From Nectonema munidae (taxonomy: Eukaryota > Nematomorpha > Nectonematoida > Nectonematidae): DNA of 64,000 bases. The position numbers were made by a program, and so were the translations under genes. How positions within the stretch are numbered: position 1 is the first letter of the stretch; each line of letters starts with the position of its first letter. The notes under the pieces are model-generated. The model did no database searches. It saw only the letters and a list, made by a program, of their open reading frames with translations, and was not told the DNA's origin. Location of the stretch: contig JAUIRK010000778.1 of the NCBI GenBank assembly GCA_030549495.1, positions 186,001 to 250,000 on the forward strand, written 5' to 3'. Positions 1 to 12,700 of this stretch are shown one piece after another.

Positions 1-29
1 TGATATAAATAACTTCAAAGCTCTTTTTG

Positions 30-560
30 ACAGAGTTGGAGAGAAGATCTTGTAGTTGTAAAATGCAAAAGTGATCGAAAATTGATTTTGAAACTCCTTT
101 TTAAAAACTTCATCGGCTCTCCATTTCCAGTGAAATCAAAATGATGAATTCCCCCATTAGTTACTTAGAAGGAATTCTTTGGAAATTAGTGATGGATGTT
201 TTTTTCAAGCTCTAACCTTCGCGATCACTCCATTCTCCAAGCGCCGAATCTAGAGGTTCAGCTCTGCAAATATGTCTGCGAAGTAACAAAGACAAGAAAG
301 CCAATCTTTATCATTAGATATCGTTTTTTTTCCAAAAATTCCTAAATAGGTTTTCTGATCTCAATGACGATGTAACAAGCAACGAACATCTCTGTGGTAC
401 AGCAGAACTCAATACCGATTTTTCATTTCTCTGAACAGCTTCTTAAATATGCGCGAGTTCACATCCCTGCACTTGCTAAAATTCAAACTTCAACGGGATT
501 GCCCATTTCAAAGGACTAATCAAATTCTCTGCAATGGTGTAGCATTTGTGATACGTTCGA
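30..560 (-). pseudogene. hAT transposase relic (ZBED5/GTF2IRD2 type)
   Basis: Minus-strand translation gives short pieces in different frames that follow the order of ZBED5/GTF2IRD2-like hAT transposases. VNSRIFKKLFREM lies at about 424-462, VLLYHRDVRCLL at about 372-410, and DWLSCLCYFADIFAELNL at about 250-306, followed by a stop. Family members have a VNFIKSRALNSRLFK segment, then LLLHTEVRWLSRG, then RLAYLADIFEHLNELN, so order and spacing agree. Stops and frame changes between the pieces show a dead copy. Both ends are unclear and the left part may run off the window. It sits upstream of the first FEN1 exon seen, probably in a FEN1 intron. Confidence 0.7.
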
Positions 561-627
561 TAGCATTATATGCAATAAAGTAGGACGTCTCGTTTCTTAG
601 CTTGAACCTTTTTGACTTGAATTTCAG

Positions 628-713
628 ATGTACCGAATCTCAAGTGCTACAGGCTGGCGCTGAAAATAACCCAGATCCTAATTTTGAAGACTTAGATGCA
701 CCTCTGGAGGTGA
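628..713 (+). CDS. FEN1: FEN1 exon (acidic linker before the EAIDKF helix)
   Basis: Open only in the frame reading [20 protein letters not shown]. The acceptor is TTTCAG at 622-627. Human FEN1 has AEKQLQQAQAAGAEQEVEKF here, so the match is modest and the exon carries an acidic insertion. The strongest-looking donor (GTGAGT at 710) would end in phase 0 and cannot join the next exon in frame. The donor GTTAAG at 714 ends in phase 1 and gives [12 protein letters not shown] in frame, so I chose it. Less certain than the other FEN1 exons. Confidence 0.6.
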
Positions 714-3700
714 GTTAAGAGTTTAGATGGTTGAGTCTTGCATTTGCCAATACTTTGTGACATCATGACAGCAAAAATATTTGAGAACAGATATTTGTAT
801 TGAAAACAAAGGCTTCTATGAAGCAAATGTTAGAGATGGTAGTAACTGCATATCACTTTCTAGTCTAAGTTGATACGATAACTTATGTCATCAAACAAAT
901 AGAAATGAACGTATATTTTGATGCTAAAATGTACATGTATCCTAAATGAAAGTATTATTATCTATCTCTATCATCGCCCGGAAATACATTGAGAAAGAGA
1001 TTCACACTAAATTTTTTTAACTGATATTGTTGGAAAAACGATTGAAGTTATTTTAGCTTAACAAGCACAATATACCATAATTTTGTTTATTCATTTTAAG
1101 GAATAAAAGTATTACAAAAAGTTTTCTTGATTTTCAAATCTTTCATTTTATTCCTGCCCTCCTTCGTTACCCCGAAGAATAGTTTAATTAAACCTGGGGG
1201 TAATTTACCCGTAGTTTGGAAACCAGTGCTTTAGTATATGGTAGAGAGTTGCGAAGAGGTATTATGGTTGTTGAAATCGATGTATTTTAAGTTATAGTCG
1301 TGAGTATAGTTTTTATTCTGCAAATTTTGAGATCCATGAACCTTTTTTAAGAAAGAAATATAGAATGTTTATCTAAAAGTGAATAATTTGTATTAATATA
1401 CAATAAAAAAATTGCGGCCACAGAAAAGTGCTTTCATTGATTATGCGTTCAAATCTATTGTAGAGCATTTTCCAGTGGGGAATATATATTTCATTTTTTT
1501 TTATAGAAGATAAAGAAGCAATAGACAAGTTCAACAGAAGATTGGTTAAAGTTACTAGAGAGCACTCCGAAGAGTGCCAGAAGTTGCTGAGTATGATGGG
1601 TGTTCCTTTCATTCAAGTGAATTTCAACTCTTTTTTTATACATAAAAAATAAAATTTATAAAGGTACGGTGTTTATATCGAGAAGGCACAATTGCACCAC
1701 CTATATCGAATTATGAGAAAAGCAGGTTTGATGGGGATCGAACCCAAGACTGAACCCAAGATTTGAGTTATCGAATCTAGCATCTAACAAAAAAGCCAAA
1801 TATCTTTGCACAATTGAATTCTTTAAAAAATGGATTCTGTCTTAACATTACTTATTAAAGCAAAATGACATAGAATTCAGAATTTGGTCATTTTTTTGTT
1901 AGGGTAGAAGATAGTTAAAATATTAGAAAATATGAAAATTATGAATTTGTATATATATTTTTTGAAAATTTAGATCAAGGTCAAGCTCTTGTTCTAATAA
2001 ACCTTTTAAAAACGAATCCCTCTTAATCCAAAATACGAATTAATTCAAGTCTTTCTTTTTCAGTTGTTTTTACAGAGGAAGAAGAAGAAGAAGAAAATTT
2101 ATTGCTTGAACACAAAATTTTAATGCAAAAAAAAGAGAACAATTTTCATTTAATTCAAATATAAATTAAAGGTCAGTGTCGCTGTACAAATCTATATTTG
2201 ATTAAACATGAAAAAAACATCAAATATTAAAGGTAAAGAATCACGAAAAATAGTAAAAGTTATTTTATATATAAAAAAATGTAAACAGATAGATAGATAT
2301 AAAACATGCATTCTTAAAGGAAAAGTAGCAAAAATACAAAAGTGGATATTACATTTTAATCAAATTCATAAATTGTGTTTAATATTAAAACTACATAAAA
2401 GAATAGGAGCATAACTGACAACACTCATACGTAATATTTTTCGATTGTGCCGATGTATAGATATTTATTTTTGCATGCAAACCATACTCCAATGTTTTCT
2501 TTTCTTTATCATTTAAATATTTTTTAGTGATAATTTCTTGTTTATAGTTTATTTACTCAATTTTTGAGTGCTACTGTCAAAGTCTTTTACACGCAGTGGA
2601 TAGAGCGGAAAGAGACTGTATCAACGTAGATGCTATATTTCTAGTCAACTGTCTTATATAATTATATACATCTGTTGGCAAGTCTTCATAGTTCGTTTGC
2701 TACCAAGTCTTCGCCAAACTTTGTGCTTTATCTTTTACTGACTTCTGACCCCAATTCTTTTTTTCTGACCGTATTAAATTACTAAAAAAGCAAATATCTT
2801 TACTCTTTAGTCCTTAGTATAAATTTTCCTTAAAATGTAAGTCCAAAATATCATAAATTTTTGTACGAAATGACTTTTTAGATATGAAATATCTTGGATA
2901 AAATTTTGGAACTAAATTTCTTCATTCTTTTTCAATAATAATTAATGAACTTCAATTATTAAGTATAAAATTATGAGTTTTTGTATTATTGTGTTATTAT
3001 GAAGCTTATATTATTTTTAAAAGAATAATAACTCTAAACAAGTAAAAATCTCAATTCCTTACTTTGTTATATTTGTTTCTAACAACTTTTATTCAATAGT
3101 ATAAGTATCAAAAAAACTCTTTGAGAAAAACTGATCCAAAGTCTAAAAGCAAAGAGTATAAAGCCATAGAACATGCCTCGGCAATCTATGGAACGCGCGC
3201 TAAGAGAGGAAATCGGACCAGTTTATTATGGTACATACGTCTCTAGGCAATATATAAACGTAAATTTTTGCTTCTATCCATATTTCAAGAGTTTGCATCA
3301 TAATAAAATTAAATCGCTGAATTTTCTTTTTTATGATCTATTCTAACATAAACTATGTGAGGTTAGTTGTATTTGGAAGTATTACATTTCCCTAAAAATA
3401 TAACACTACTGAACACAAATACTTTTAACGATACCAACTAACATATGTACCATAATAAATTTGTTTCTAAACTTGTGCGGCCGATTTTTTGTTTTTATAA
3501 TCAGTAGTACACATGATACAGTCAGACCTCGTTTATACGACACTGCTGCGTTCACACATATTCTTGCTGGCTTGTGAATTATCAGATTAACGAAATTTCT
3601 ACCCCTTAGAAAATTTGTAAAGAATCATTCCTTCAAACTAAAATTTATTAAATGAAGTATATATAATGTTTATGTTTAACCGTTTCAGGCATTGTTTTTC

Positions 3701-6700
3701 CAAAATTTATCGTGTGCCTTCTTTTCCAATGAATTTTTATATACCTAAAGCAACCGATTTTTATTCTATGGGACACTGGTGTCCCGTTGTGCGTGAAAGC
3801 GTTAAAAAATGTTTAAATCGGTATAGTCAACTCGCCCCAAAATACTTTTGCCAACTTGCTTCACCGCAATTATTTTTCCAACTCGCCCAAGTATTTTTTA
3901 AGTAAAATGTTAGAATTGCGCATGGGAATGTTATTGCGGATGTTGAAACCTAAATGATTCGCGGATGAAGATGTAAAATTTTTTACAGATAATGCGTATC
4001 TGCGGAAGCAGATATCCAATACATCTCTAATATGATATGATAGGGTGTACATTGGTGTGTGTCTGTTTCATAGAGAGACAAATAGTAAAGGCTAAACCAT
4101 TGTCAAGGGAACTTTAGCTTAGTTGGAAAATTTGAAGACTCGTTGAATCGAAATATAATGATTACTTCTATTTAGTGCTTTAAAAAACATTCTCATTGGT
4201 CTTGCATTCGAATCCGAGTGTTCCCGGTGATCATACAAATAGTGTACACCCGGGAGAGACAGACTACACCACGTGGGTCACATGCTGGACAAAATTTATA
4301 TTCTGTCTAAGTAGTTATTGAAACAAGGGTATTTACTGTTTACTAATACGTTTTTGAAACAAATTATTTGTGAATAAGGCTATAAATTAAAGGTACCTCA
4401 TTTGATTACACTTAAATGTTAAAAATTATTGATGAATTATATTTTTCCAATTTTTAATTGGAATCAATAAAAAATTCCAACGCCGGGAATCGAACCCGGG
4501 CCGTCTGGGTGAAAGCCAGAAATCCTAACCACTAGACCACGTTGGATATAATTAATGTTTGAATTCTTTTTTACATATATCAATAAAAAAGATAGAGTAA
4601 AATTAAGATATCAACTCAGCGCCGTAGCGAAACTTCCTCTTGTGCTTCCTATTATTTTCTTCCTTTTTTACATTGCCCAAATCACCGGCTTTATCTTGTG
4701 ATTAATGCTTTGAATTCTGTAGATGAAGTTTCAAGATCGGCTCATTTATAATTTTATCAGAAAGCCTAATGTTGAGAAAATATATAATGGAAGGAAAATT
4801 CAAAGGATTATAGATCAAAGATGGACAGGACATTTTGATTCAATCAACTCTATTGTCAAAAACTACGAAAATCTTTTTGAAGAATGTTCTTTATCCGATA
4901 ATAATCACGAAATCAGTATCAAAGCTCAAAGTCTCTCGATGCAAATACAGAAAAACAGTTCATAACCTTAGGCGGATCGAGGAATTTGCGTTGGGGGGAG
5001 GGGAGGAGGGGGGAGGAACCAAAAAATCTCCTTTGTAAACCCCCGGCCTAACCACCATCCCTTCCCACTTATCAACCCTACCATTTATTAAAAGTTATTT
5101 AGTTTATAATTGATTTCAAAATGAGACAAGTTGTTTGATTTTGAAGTCGATATGAGTTGAGAAATTTTTATATGTTTTAATAAACTCTTCCATTCTGAAG
5201 GCAGAAACTCCATGATACTCCGTTTGGGAATGATTTTTCAAATCTTCAATTACATCCTTCCAATTTCGGTAGGGCTTCGTAACGAGATTTTTTCCTTTCC
5301 GATGTGAGGAATCTGGGAAAATTACACAAGGCAAGCAAAACAATCCATCTAAACTTTCCGAATATGAGATGAAAGAAAAGCGAGAAAACCATTCTTGTTG
5401 GCAATAACCAAAAGTATAACCTTTGGGATCACGCAAATCTTTATATTTTTCATCAGGAAAAAACAAAATTTGATGAAGGTCTCCTATGTTCAATTAACCA
5501 CATTTTTTCACAATCACTAGCCTTTCTATTAACAAACTCTTCAATACAAAGGTTTCTATATGTGTCAGAAGTTGTAGTTAAGTGAGTTGAATTAAATTGA
5601 GAAGTTAAAGAAGCAGAAAGTGTGAATTCTGATGGTGGAAAAACTGAAGATTCTGAGGAACTTGTTGATTTTGAACTTTTGTCTGGGATTGGAGTTGGAA
5701 ACGTTGAACTGGATTGTGAAGAAGCAGCAGGTGTAGAATCTGATGGTGGAGAAAGTGAAGATTGTGGGTAACTTTTTGATGTTTTATATAAAGATTCATG
5801 TTCCAATACATTTGAAAAAACAGAGAAATTTTTTGCAAAGAAGAATTAATTCCTACGTTTGTTGAAGTGTTCGTGTTCAAAGTAGAAACTTTTCTCGTAC
5901 CGAAGTATTCAAAAATGGGTTTATTTTTTGTTTCTCATCGTGAAGAAAAAAACCTGAAAGTAATCGATTTTTGAATTTATAAAAGATAAAAATATCAAAA
6001 GCTGAAAAAAGTATCAACAAATCAAAAAAAGGTTAAAACTTTTAAACACACCAAACATGTAAAATTAAATGCACACTGTACTATATATTTCAATGAACTT
6101 GATAACAGAAACAATATATATGTAATAATGAAATTACACACAACACAACAAACACACACTCATATTATAACATAATTTAAAACGGAAATAGTTAATTGAA
6201 ATAAATTGAAAATGTGCTCACGTACGATATAAAGTGATATGTAAAATGGTTTGTATAAAATTATTTGGAAGACCCGTTTGAATTCTAAAAGTTGACTTTG
6301 AAAAATTTTTTTAGGGGGGTGGGTGTACGCCGCTTCAGCCGGCCTCTAAATCCGTTCCAACCTATGAAACGTACATCTAAAAATAATAACTGATATTTGA
6401 GTTTTCATAAAAACTTGAGATGACTCCAATGGAAGTCTAATCTATTTTTAAATATATTTAATGTTGGTGCATCCACAATATTTTAAGGTCAAAACTAAGG
6501 TCCTTAAAATTTTAATTCCTCTTAACACTACTCAAAAGTTTTTTTCCTATAATTGTTTTATTTATTCATTACTTATTTTTAAAAGCATTAAATTGCCCAA
6601 TTTTAAATCAAAATATTCAGGCCCCCTCAACTTCCCCGGTGCCTTCCAATTTCTGGCTACAGCCCTCTATCAACCACCCTCATTTTGGGCGGGACTCACA

Positions 6701-9700
6701 TGACCTCAACAGAATTAAAATATAAAAAAATTTATTTAATCTTATCCAAACTCAACTTCTGACTTTACCCTTTTTCTCAAAATTTTTAAATAATTGTTTC
6801 ATGTGAATTTACATAAAAATTTCAAAAAATTTGCCTCCATAACATGGATAGAGCTATCAACTGCTTCGATACCAAATAGAAAGAATCAACACTGTTCCGA
6901 ATAAAGAGTTTTCTTTCCAGTAAGTAAGATTCGCTGAAAATTATGGTGTGAGAAAGAAAACTTCTTTCCCATCATATTGTTAAGGATTCAGAAATGAGAG
7001 GCAGAATTAAAGGCTTTAAAGTCGATAATAAGAAAAACACTTCCTCTAAGGATTTTCCATATAAGTAATCGAGAAGAGAAATTTTTATAAAATATTATGT
7101 CTTTGAAGTTACTTAACTTTAAGGGTGAATGGAGTACCACTGGTGGACCCAGAGGGGCCACCTGGCTTTATAAAGAATGGCTTCAGAAATTCCCCTTACT
7201 GATTTGTACTTTCCTAAAGCATCAAGATGTTAGTATTTTTTAAATTTGTCCCCTATGGTCAATGAAGATAAAAATATCGGAAATTTTGATTTGTTATTTA
7301 CGTTTTATAAATTTTACCAAAAATTTTAATCTGATTTTAATCAAAAATCAATAAAAAAATTTGTTATAAAATATTCAATGTTTCAAAATCAAATGAATTT
7401 GCATCCAAATCTTGTGTTCTTTGAGAATCATCATCCAAAGCGTGCAAAAATTAGTTATCGTCCAATCACAAAATTTATATTTGCCTCTCCCCCTAAAATT
7501 TCAGAGCTGGGTTGTTTTCTAAAGTTAAGGCACATTGGGTGGGTGTTTTGAGACGCAATTGCACCGTTTGTGTCAAACGATGAGCAAACTTTCTTTTGAA
7601 TATTTTAAATAAAAATAAGTTTCATTTTTGTAAGCATATGTAGTAATGCTTCTTCTCTAGGTGAACAAGCATTTGTATTCGGAGTTTTCAAGTAGCAGGA
7701 TTTGGAGTCGGAATTTCGTAAGTACTTCAAGTCGGAAGAGTCGGATATTTTCTCTCCTAATTTACTTTGCGTGTATTTATTTAGTTTTTCTTTTTATAAG
7801 TGAAATACAATTTCTCAAAACTGGAATAGCGTTGTACCTTTTTTTATTTTATCTGTCACTCGCCATGCAAGCCAAACCAATTTAATACTTTTTAGGGGTG
7901 CACTTGGGTTACTTCAATTAACAATCTCTATTTTGCGAGTAGGTAACTGCTCGTTTTTCAATTTAACCCATAAGCCTATCTCAGTGTGTTAGCCAGAAAT
8001 TACTGATTGGGGCCGTCAGATATTTAAAAGTCTTTGTTTGTGTGTCAGAAAGAGAGTACTTGCCTTCATACAATTTCATAATTTTAATGAAGTTTTATGC
8101 ATAATAAAAAAGCTCCCTTTCTACAAATTCATCATATGCAGCCCAAATAGAAAGTAAAATGATCTATTGTATATTTATATTATCAACGGCAAATCTCTAG
8201 TTCAAACCAATACAGAAATATCACATTTTCTATTATTTTTCTCACATTGAAAAATCTTTTGAAAATTGAATAGTGATAATGCCTTGCTAGCCTCAATTCG
8301 GAAGGGCCGTCTGAAGGCTAATATAAGGTCTAATTTATTCTGGAGTAACTATTGAAGCTTCTCTCATAAGTCAACCTCAATACCACGTAGTACTCACCGG
8401 CTAACTCTAAGCGGGCTCTAGCTCGGGGCGAATTATGATCGCCCTTAAGTAATATAACGGTGTTTTTTCTGATTTAGCCTATCAAATCTCACTATTGACA
8501 ACAGGATAGTTGACTTAAAATGAGCAAGCTTCAACAAATCGTCTCTTGCTGATAAATGTTTCGCTGTTGATGTTAAAACGACTCACAGAATTGTAATCAA
8601 TAATGTTCCCTTTTAGCAAAGAAAGATACGAAAAATGAAAACAGCTACACTAATAAATTTCTGTCCTCTCGACTTTCAAGACTTAAAGCTACTGGTGTCG
8701 GATACAAATTTGTGGAAAACTTCATTCATGGTATTAGAGGAGACTTGAATAAATAAAAAAAATTATGTGAGTGGAAGCGCAACTTCAGAAATAGTCACGT
8801 ACATCGCCTCACAACAGCTCCTTCGTCGAACTCTAGCATGCCCAGTTATCTTAAATTTTTATTAATTAAAGCTTGAAATTAATTTGACATACCTCTTACA
8901 TCCTTTCTGGAGTCCAGCGTGATCGGAAAACAAACTCCTCCATTTCAAATATACGCTATATGATCTTTAAGTAGCTAATTAAAAGGATTGCATGGGTAGT
9001 ATATGAAGAGGCACCTATTTTATTCATTTTCTCCCATTTTTGTCTGCATGGGCTAGAGCAAGTAGAAAGGAACCAACGAAAGAATAAAATCTTCAATCGC
9101 ACGAAAAAATTTCATTATAATACGATCAATCTTTTCGCCCTCAGTGAAAACTGAAGCGTATTGAATGATAGTGAGCACCAATCCAGAAATGCTAACGGAC
9201 ACGGCCATTTTTGTTACGCCTTTCAACAGCTTTACCACGACCCTATTTTCACATATGCTACTCTGCTCGAATTCACTCAGCCAAAGCTTGTATTTTTTGA
9301 AGTAGATGTAGAGCATTGTGCCCATGGGAAAGGTTTGAGATACGCTGATAATGAGAAATATTGTTGCTTTCACTACTCGGCTTCTTATGTTTAGAGTTCC
9401 GTAAAATTTGACAGAGTTATCCATCACACTGTAATGCTTTATCATTCCTTCTCTGTACATGTAAAATTGACAAATAGTAAAGGATATAAAATATACGATG
9501 GTTGTGAGTCTTTTTTCGTAGGACTTAAACAACCATTTTATATGCGCAGGTCCTTTTAGGTTCAAGTAAAATATGAGAATAAATAAGTAAAATATCGTTT
9601 TAAAGCTTTGCAGAATGAAGTACTTGAAGAATACATCAAAGTATACCCAATTGAAGGAAGAATAAAAGGGAAGTTTTAAGCATTTGCCAATGTCTCCAAT

Positions 9701-12700
9701 CGGAATCACTATGTTCATCATCAGGTACAAGATGTTGGAATATGCTATCTGGTTGAAGCAGGAAAGCCTCAGGTTAATATTCCAGTCTTTTCGACGGAAC
9801 TTCAGGAATGCATGCATACTAAGCCCTAGAAGTAGGCCACAACTGATCAAAGTTGATCTAAACACGCGGACAGCTATGTCAATATCCATTCGCTCTATTT
9901 GGCTAGATATAGTATAAACATATACTTTCCAAGCTTGAATCAATTAACAATGGCATACTTAAAACGCATATTCCTTTCTGCTAAATTAGATGATTTATTG
10001 TGAACATTGAAGCAAGCTTCTTTTTCCAAAGTTTATTATTAATTTGATCAATGTAGTATTTTGATCAATGTAAGAATTGCTATTTATCTTTTCTATATTG
10101 TGGATTAAGAAGAAAGGCATTCAAATGTTAGCAATACATTCCAATACAACCTTCTGAATATTGATCGAAGAATTATTATTGTTAAGGTATTTGTATAAAG
10201 GTAGGAACACTAATGTATTTACTTCTTTTTTCTCAAATATTTGTAAAACCATTGTATTGGCATTCGAATGAATAATGATAGCAGTGGTTTTGAGTAATCA
10301 TCCTCTCAAGTTTTAAAACGATTCAAGACGCCAACTTTTGTTAGATATAACATTCTTAAAAATTACATCAACAAAATTTTCTAGAAAATCTTAATGCACA
10401 AATGTGAGCATTCTTACTGATAAATTTATTATTCCTATATAATTGTTTAATTTTCATCTCTATATCACGATAAAAATGAACATGGCCTCATTATATACAT
10501 ATACATTAGTTCTATTGTTGTTTGTACCGAGGTAACGCTATCTCATTAAAAGCAAAACTTTCATTCCAATGTTTCAACTAGTTCATATCTTATTTGTATA
10601 TGACCATTTGATTTAATTACCGTAGTATTCCTTCACCAAAAATAAAATGGTAATAATAATAATGGAGATTTTGGTCTATCTGCATTTCTTTGAGTAAATA
10701 TCTGGCCGAATCTACCAACCTTAATTCTAAAAACAATATTAGAATGCATAGATAAGCGATTTTTAATCGACCTATTAAGTTTTGTTCTAATCAAAATAAA
10801 ATTTGTTGAAAATTAATTATAAAATTTATATAGATTGGTCTGAGGCATGGGCTCGTCCATTAGATCACTTATTATCGCGCCATTTTGTGATATCTTTTTT
10901 TTAAATAGAACCTTGTCTGAATATTCTATATACGAAAGCAGTATGAATGAATCTTTTATCTGATATAACCTAACTTTCTTTTCACCCTAGCATATTGAAT
11001 TACAACTCTTCTTTCACAAACCCAGACTAAAGTTTATTGCACCTCATGAAAAACTTTTTGAAAGTGGATTTTAATGCCTAAATGTAAGTTGAAGAAAAAG
11101 ATGGAGATACTGAGACTCGTATGATCTAATAAAAACAATCTAATAAGATGCATGATCTAAATAAGAAACACGTGTTTCCAATATTTGGCAGGTATATGCT
11201 ATCATATCACTTTTAGATGCATTCACTTTTAGGCGTCGGGTGAAGCGGAAGCGCAGTGCGCTGCTCTCGTCAAAGCGGGAAAAGTGTTCGCGACTGCAAC
11301 CGAAGACATGGACGCCCTCACCTTCGGCTCAGACATCCTCATTCGCCATCTCACCTTCAGTGAAGCAAGGTTTCCAAACTTTCCGTTAACTTACTTCTTA
11401 TGATAATGACGATTCATATACAACTGGCCGTATACGACGACTGAGCTTCAAAACTGCTCACTTCCCCTATTTTGTTAGATCTCTCTATTCTATATGTCAA
11501 CGCTTTATAGTACAAAAGATCGAGAAGAATGGGGGGAAACTTATTTTATTTAGGAATTGAAAGAAGAAAACAAATGGAAATAAAGAATGGAAAGTTTCTA
11601 CATCACTACAGTTATTTGTTTTGAACGTTATGATAGTAAAACATTTAAATTAAAGTCGTATTAGATTTAGTATTGATGTTTTTTGGGGTCATTTTGACCT
11701 TATTGATGTTGCCTTATTTTTAATGATATCCAAACTTTTCGGCTTTAAGATGATAATATTTCCAACACTATATAATTCTTAATCGTAGAGAAAAATATAA
11801 AAATGAAAAAGAATTAAGAAGAGAAATTAAAAACAATGATATATCGCAAGAAGTAGGAAACAGTAAAAATGATGGAGTATACGTATAGTATGTCAATTAG
11901 TCCCACCCTTGATGGCATTCCCTTGAAATATATATATATATATACCATTTCTTATAGTCCAGACCCCATTAAAACCTGCTATTGAAACACGAGGTAGCGT
12001 TCGAACATTAGATCGAGATTGGTTCAGCTTTCATTGTAAAATTTATATATCTCGAGTCTTATATAGATGAAGCGCGTCTTACTTCTAGATATTCTAGTGT
12101 TTTGATGTAGAGGATATTTAAAAACAGGTCGCACTTTTATATAAAATGTGTTTAAATATTTTGATATTCTTGAAAATTAAATCTTCCTTAGCACTAAGGA
12201 AGAGTGAACCTTCTTCCCATTTTTAGATAAATTATTTCAGCAAATTTATGTCACGAGTAAATTGTAGAAGTTTAGTTCCAAAGAATAAACATTTATACAC
12301 TTAGAAAATGATTTGTTAAGCCAAATTCTTCTAACTCTTGCAATGAGTTCATTGAAGAAATCAAAAACAAAGATATTTTTGAAAAAATCTTTCCCGTGGT
12401 AACTGTCACTCAAATATCCAGGATTACGCAAGTGTAGTACTTATATTTATATAAACTTCCAAAAGTCTTTATAGTTGTTTTCTGGTTTTCTTTGCAAATT
12501 CTATTTTTGTTCCCCATTAATGCTTGGAAAAAACAGTCACTACACGAGAACATATTTGCTTTATAAATGAATATGTTTTTATATAGAATTTTTATAAATG
12601 GTTTCTTACTATACATTGCTTCAGAGATGTATAGAATGGTGAGCTGATAACAATAGCAAAATCTGAATCAAAAATCTAATTGAAGAATTTAAAGATTATT

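Noticed and set aside
710-715. GTGAGT as the donor of the first FEN1 exon seen
   Set aside because: It is the better consensus match but leaves phase 0, which cannot join the FNRRLVKV exon in frame at its acceptor; GTTAAG at 714 can.
4185-4310. SINE suggested by the B box-like CATTCGAATCCGAGTG
   Set aside because: No A box or similarity to the other SINE copies, and no borders.
8290-8860. Possible retroelement or LTR-like segment
   Set aside because: Higher GC than the flanks but no paired ends, primer site or protein motifs could be found on either strand.
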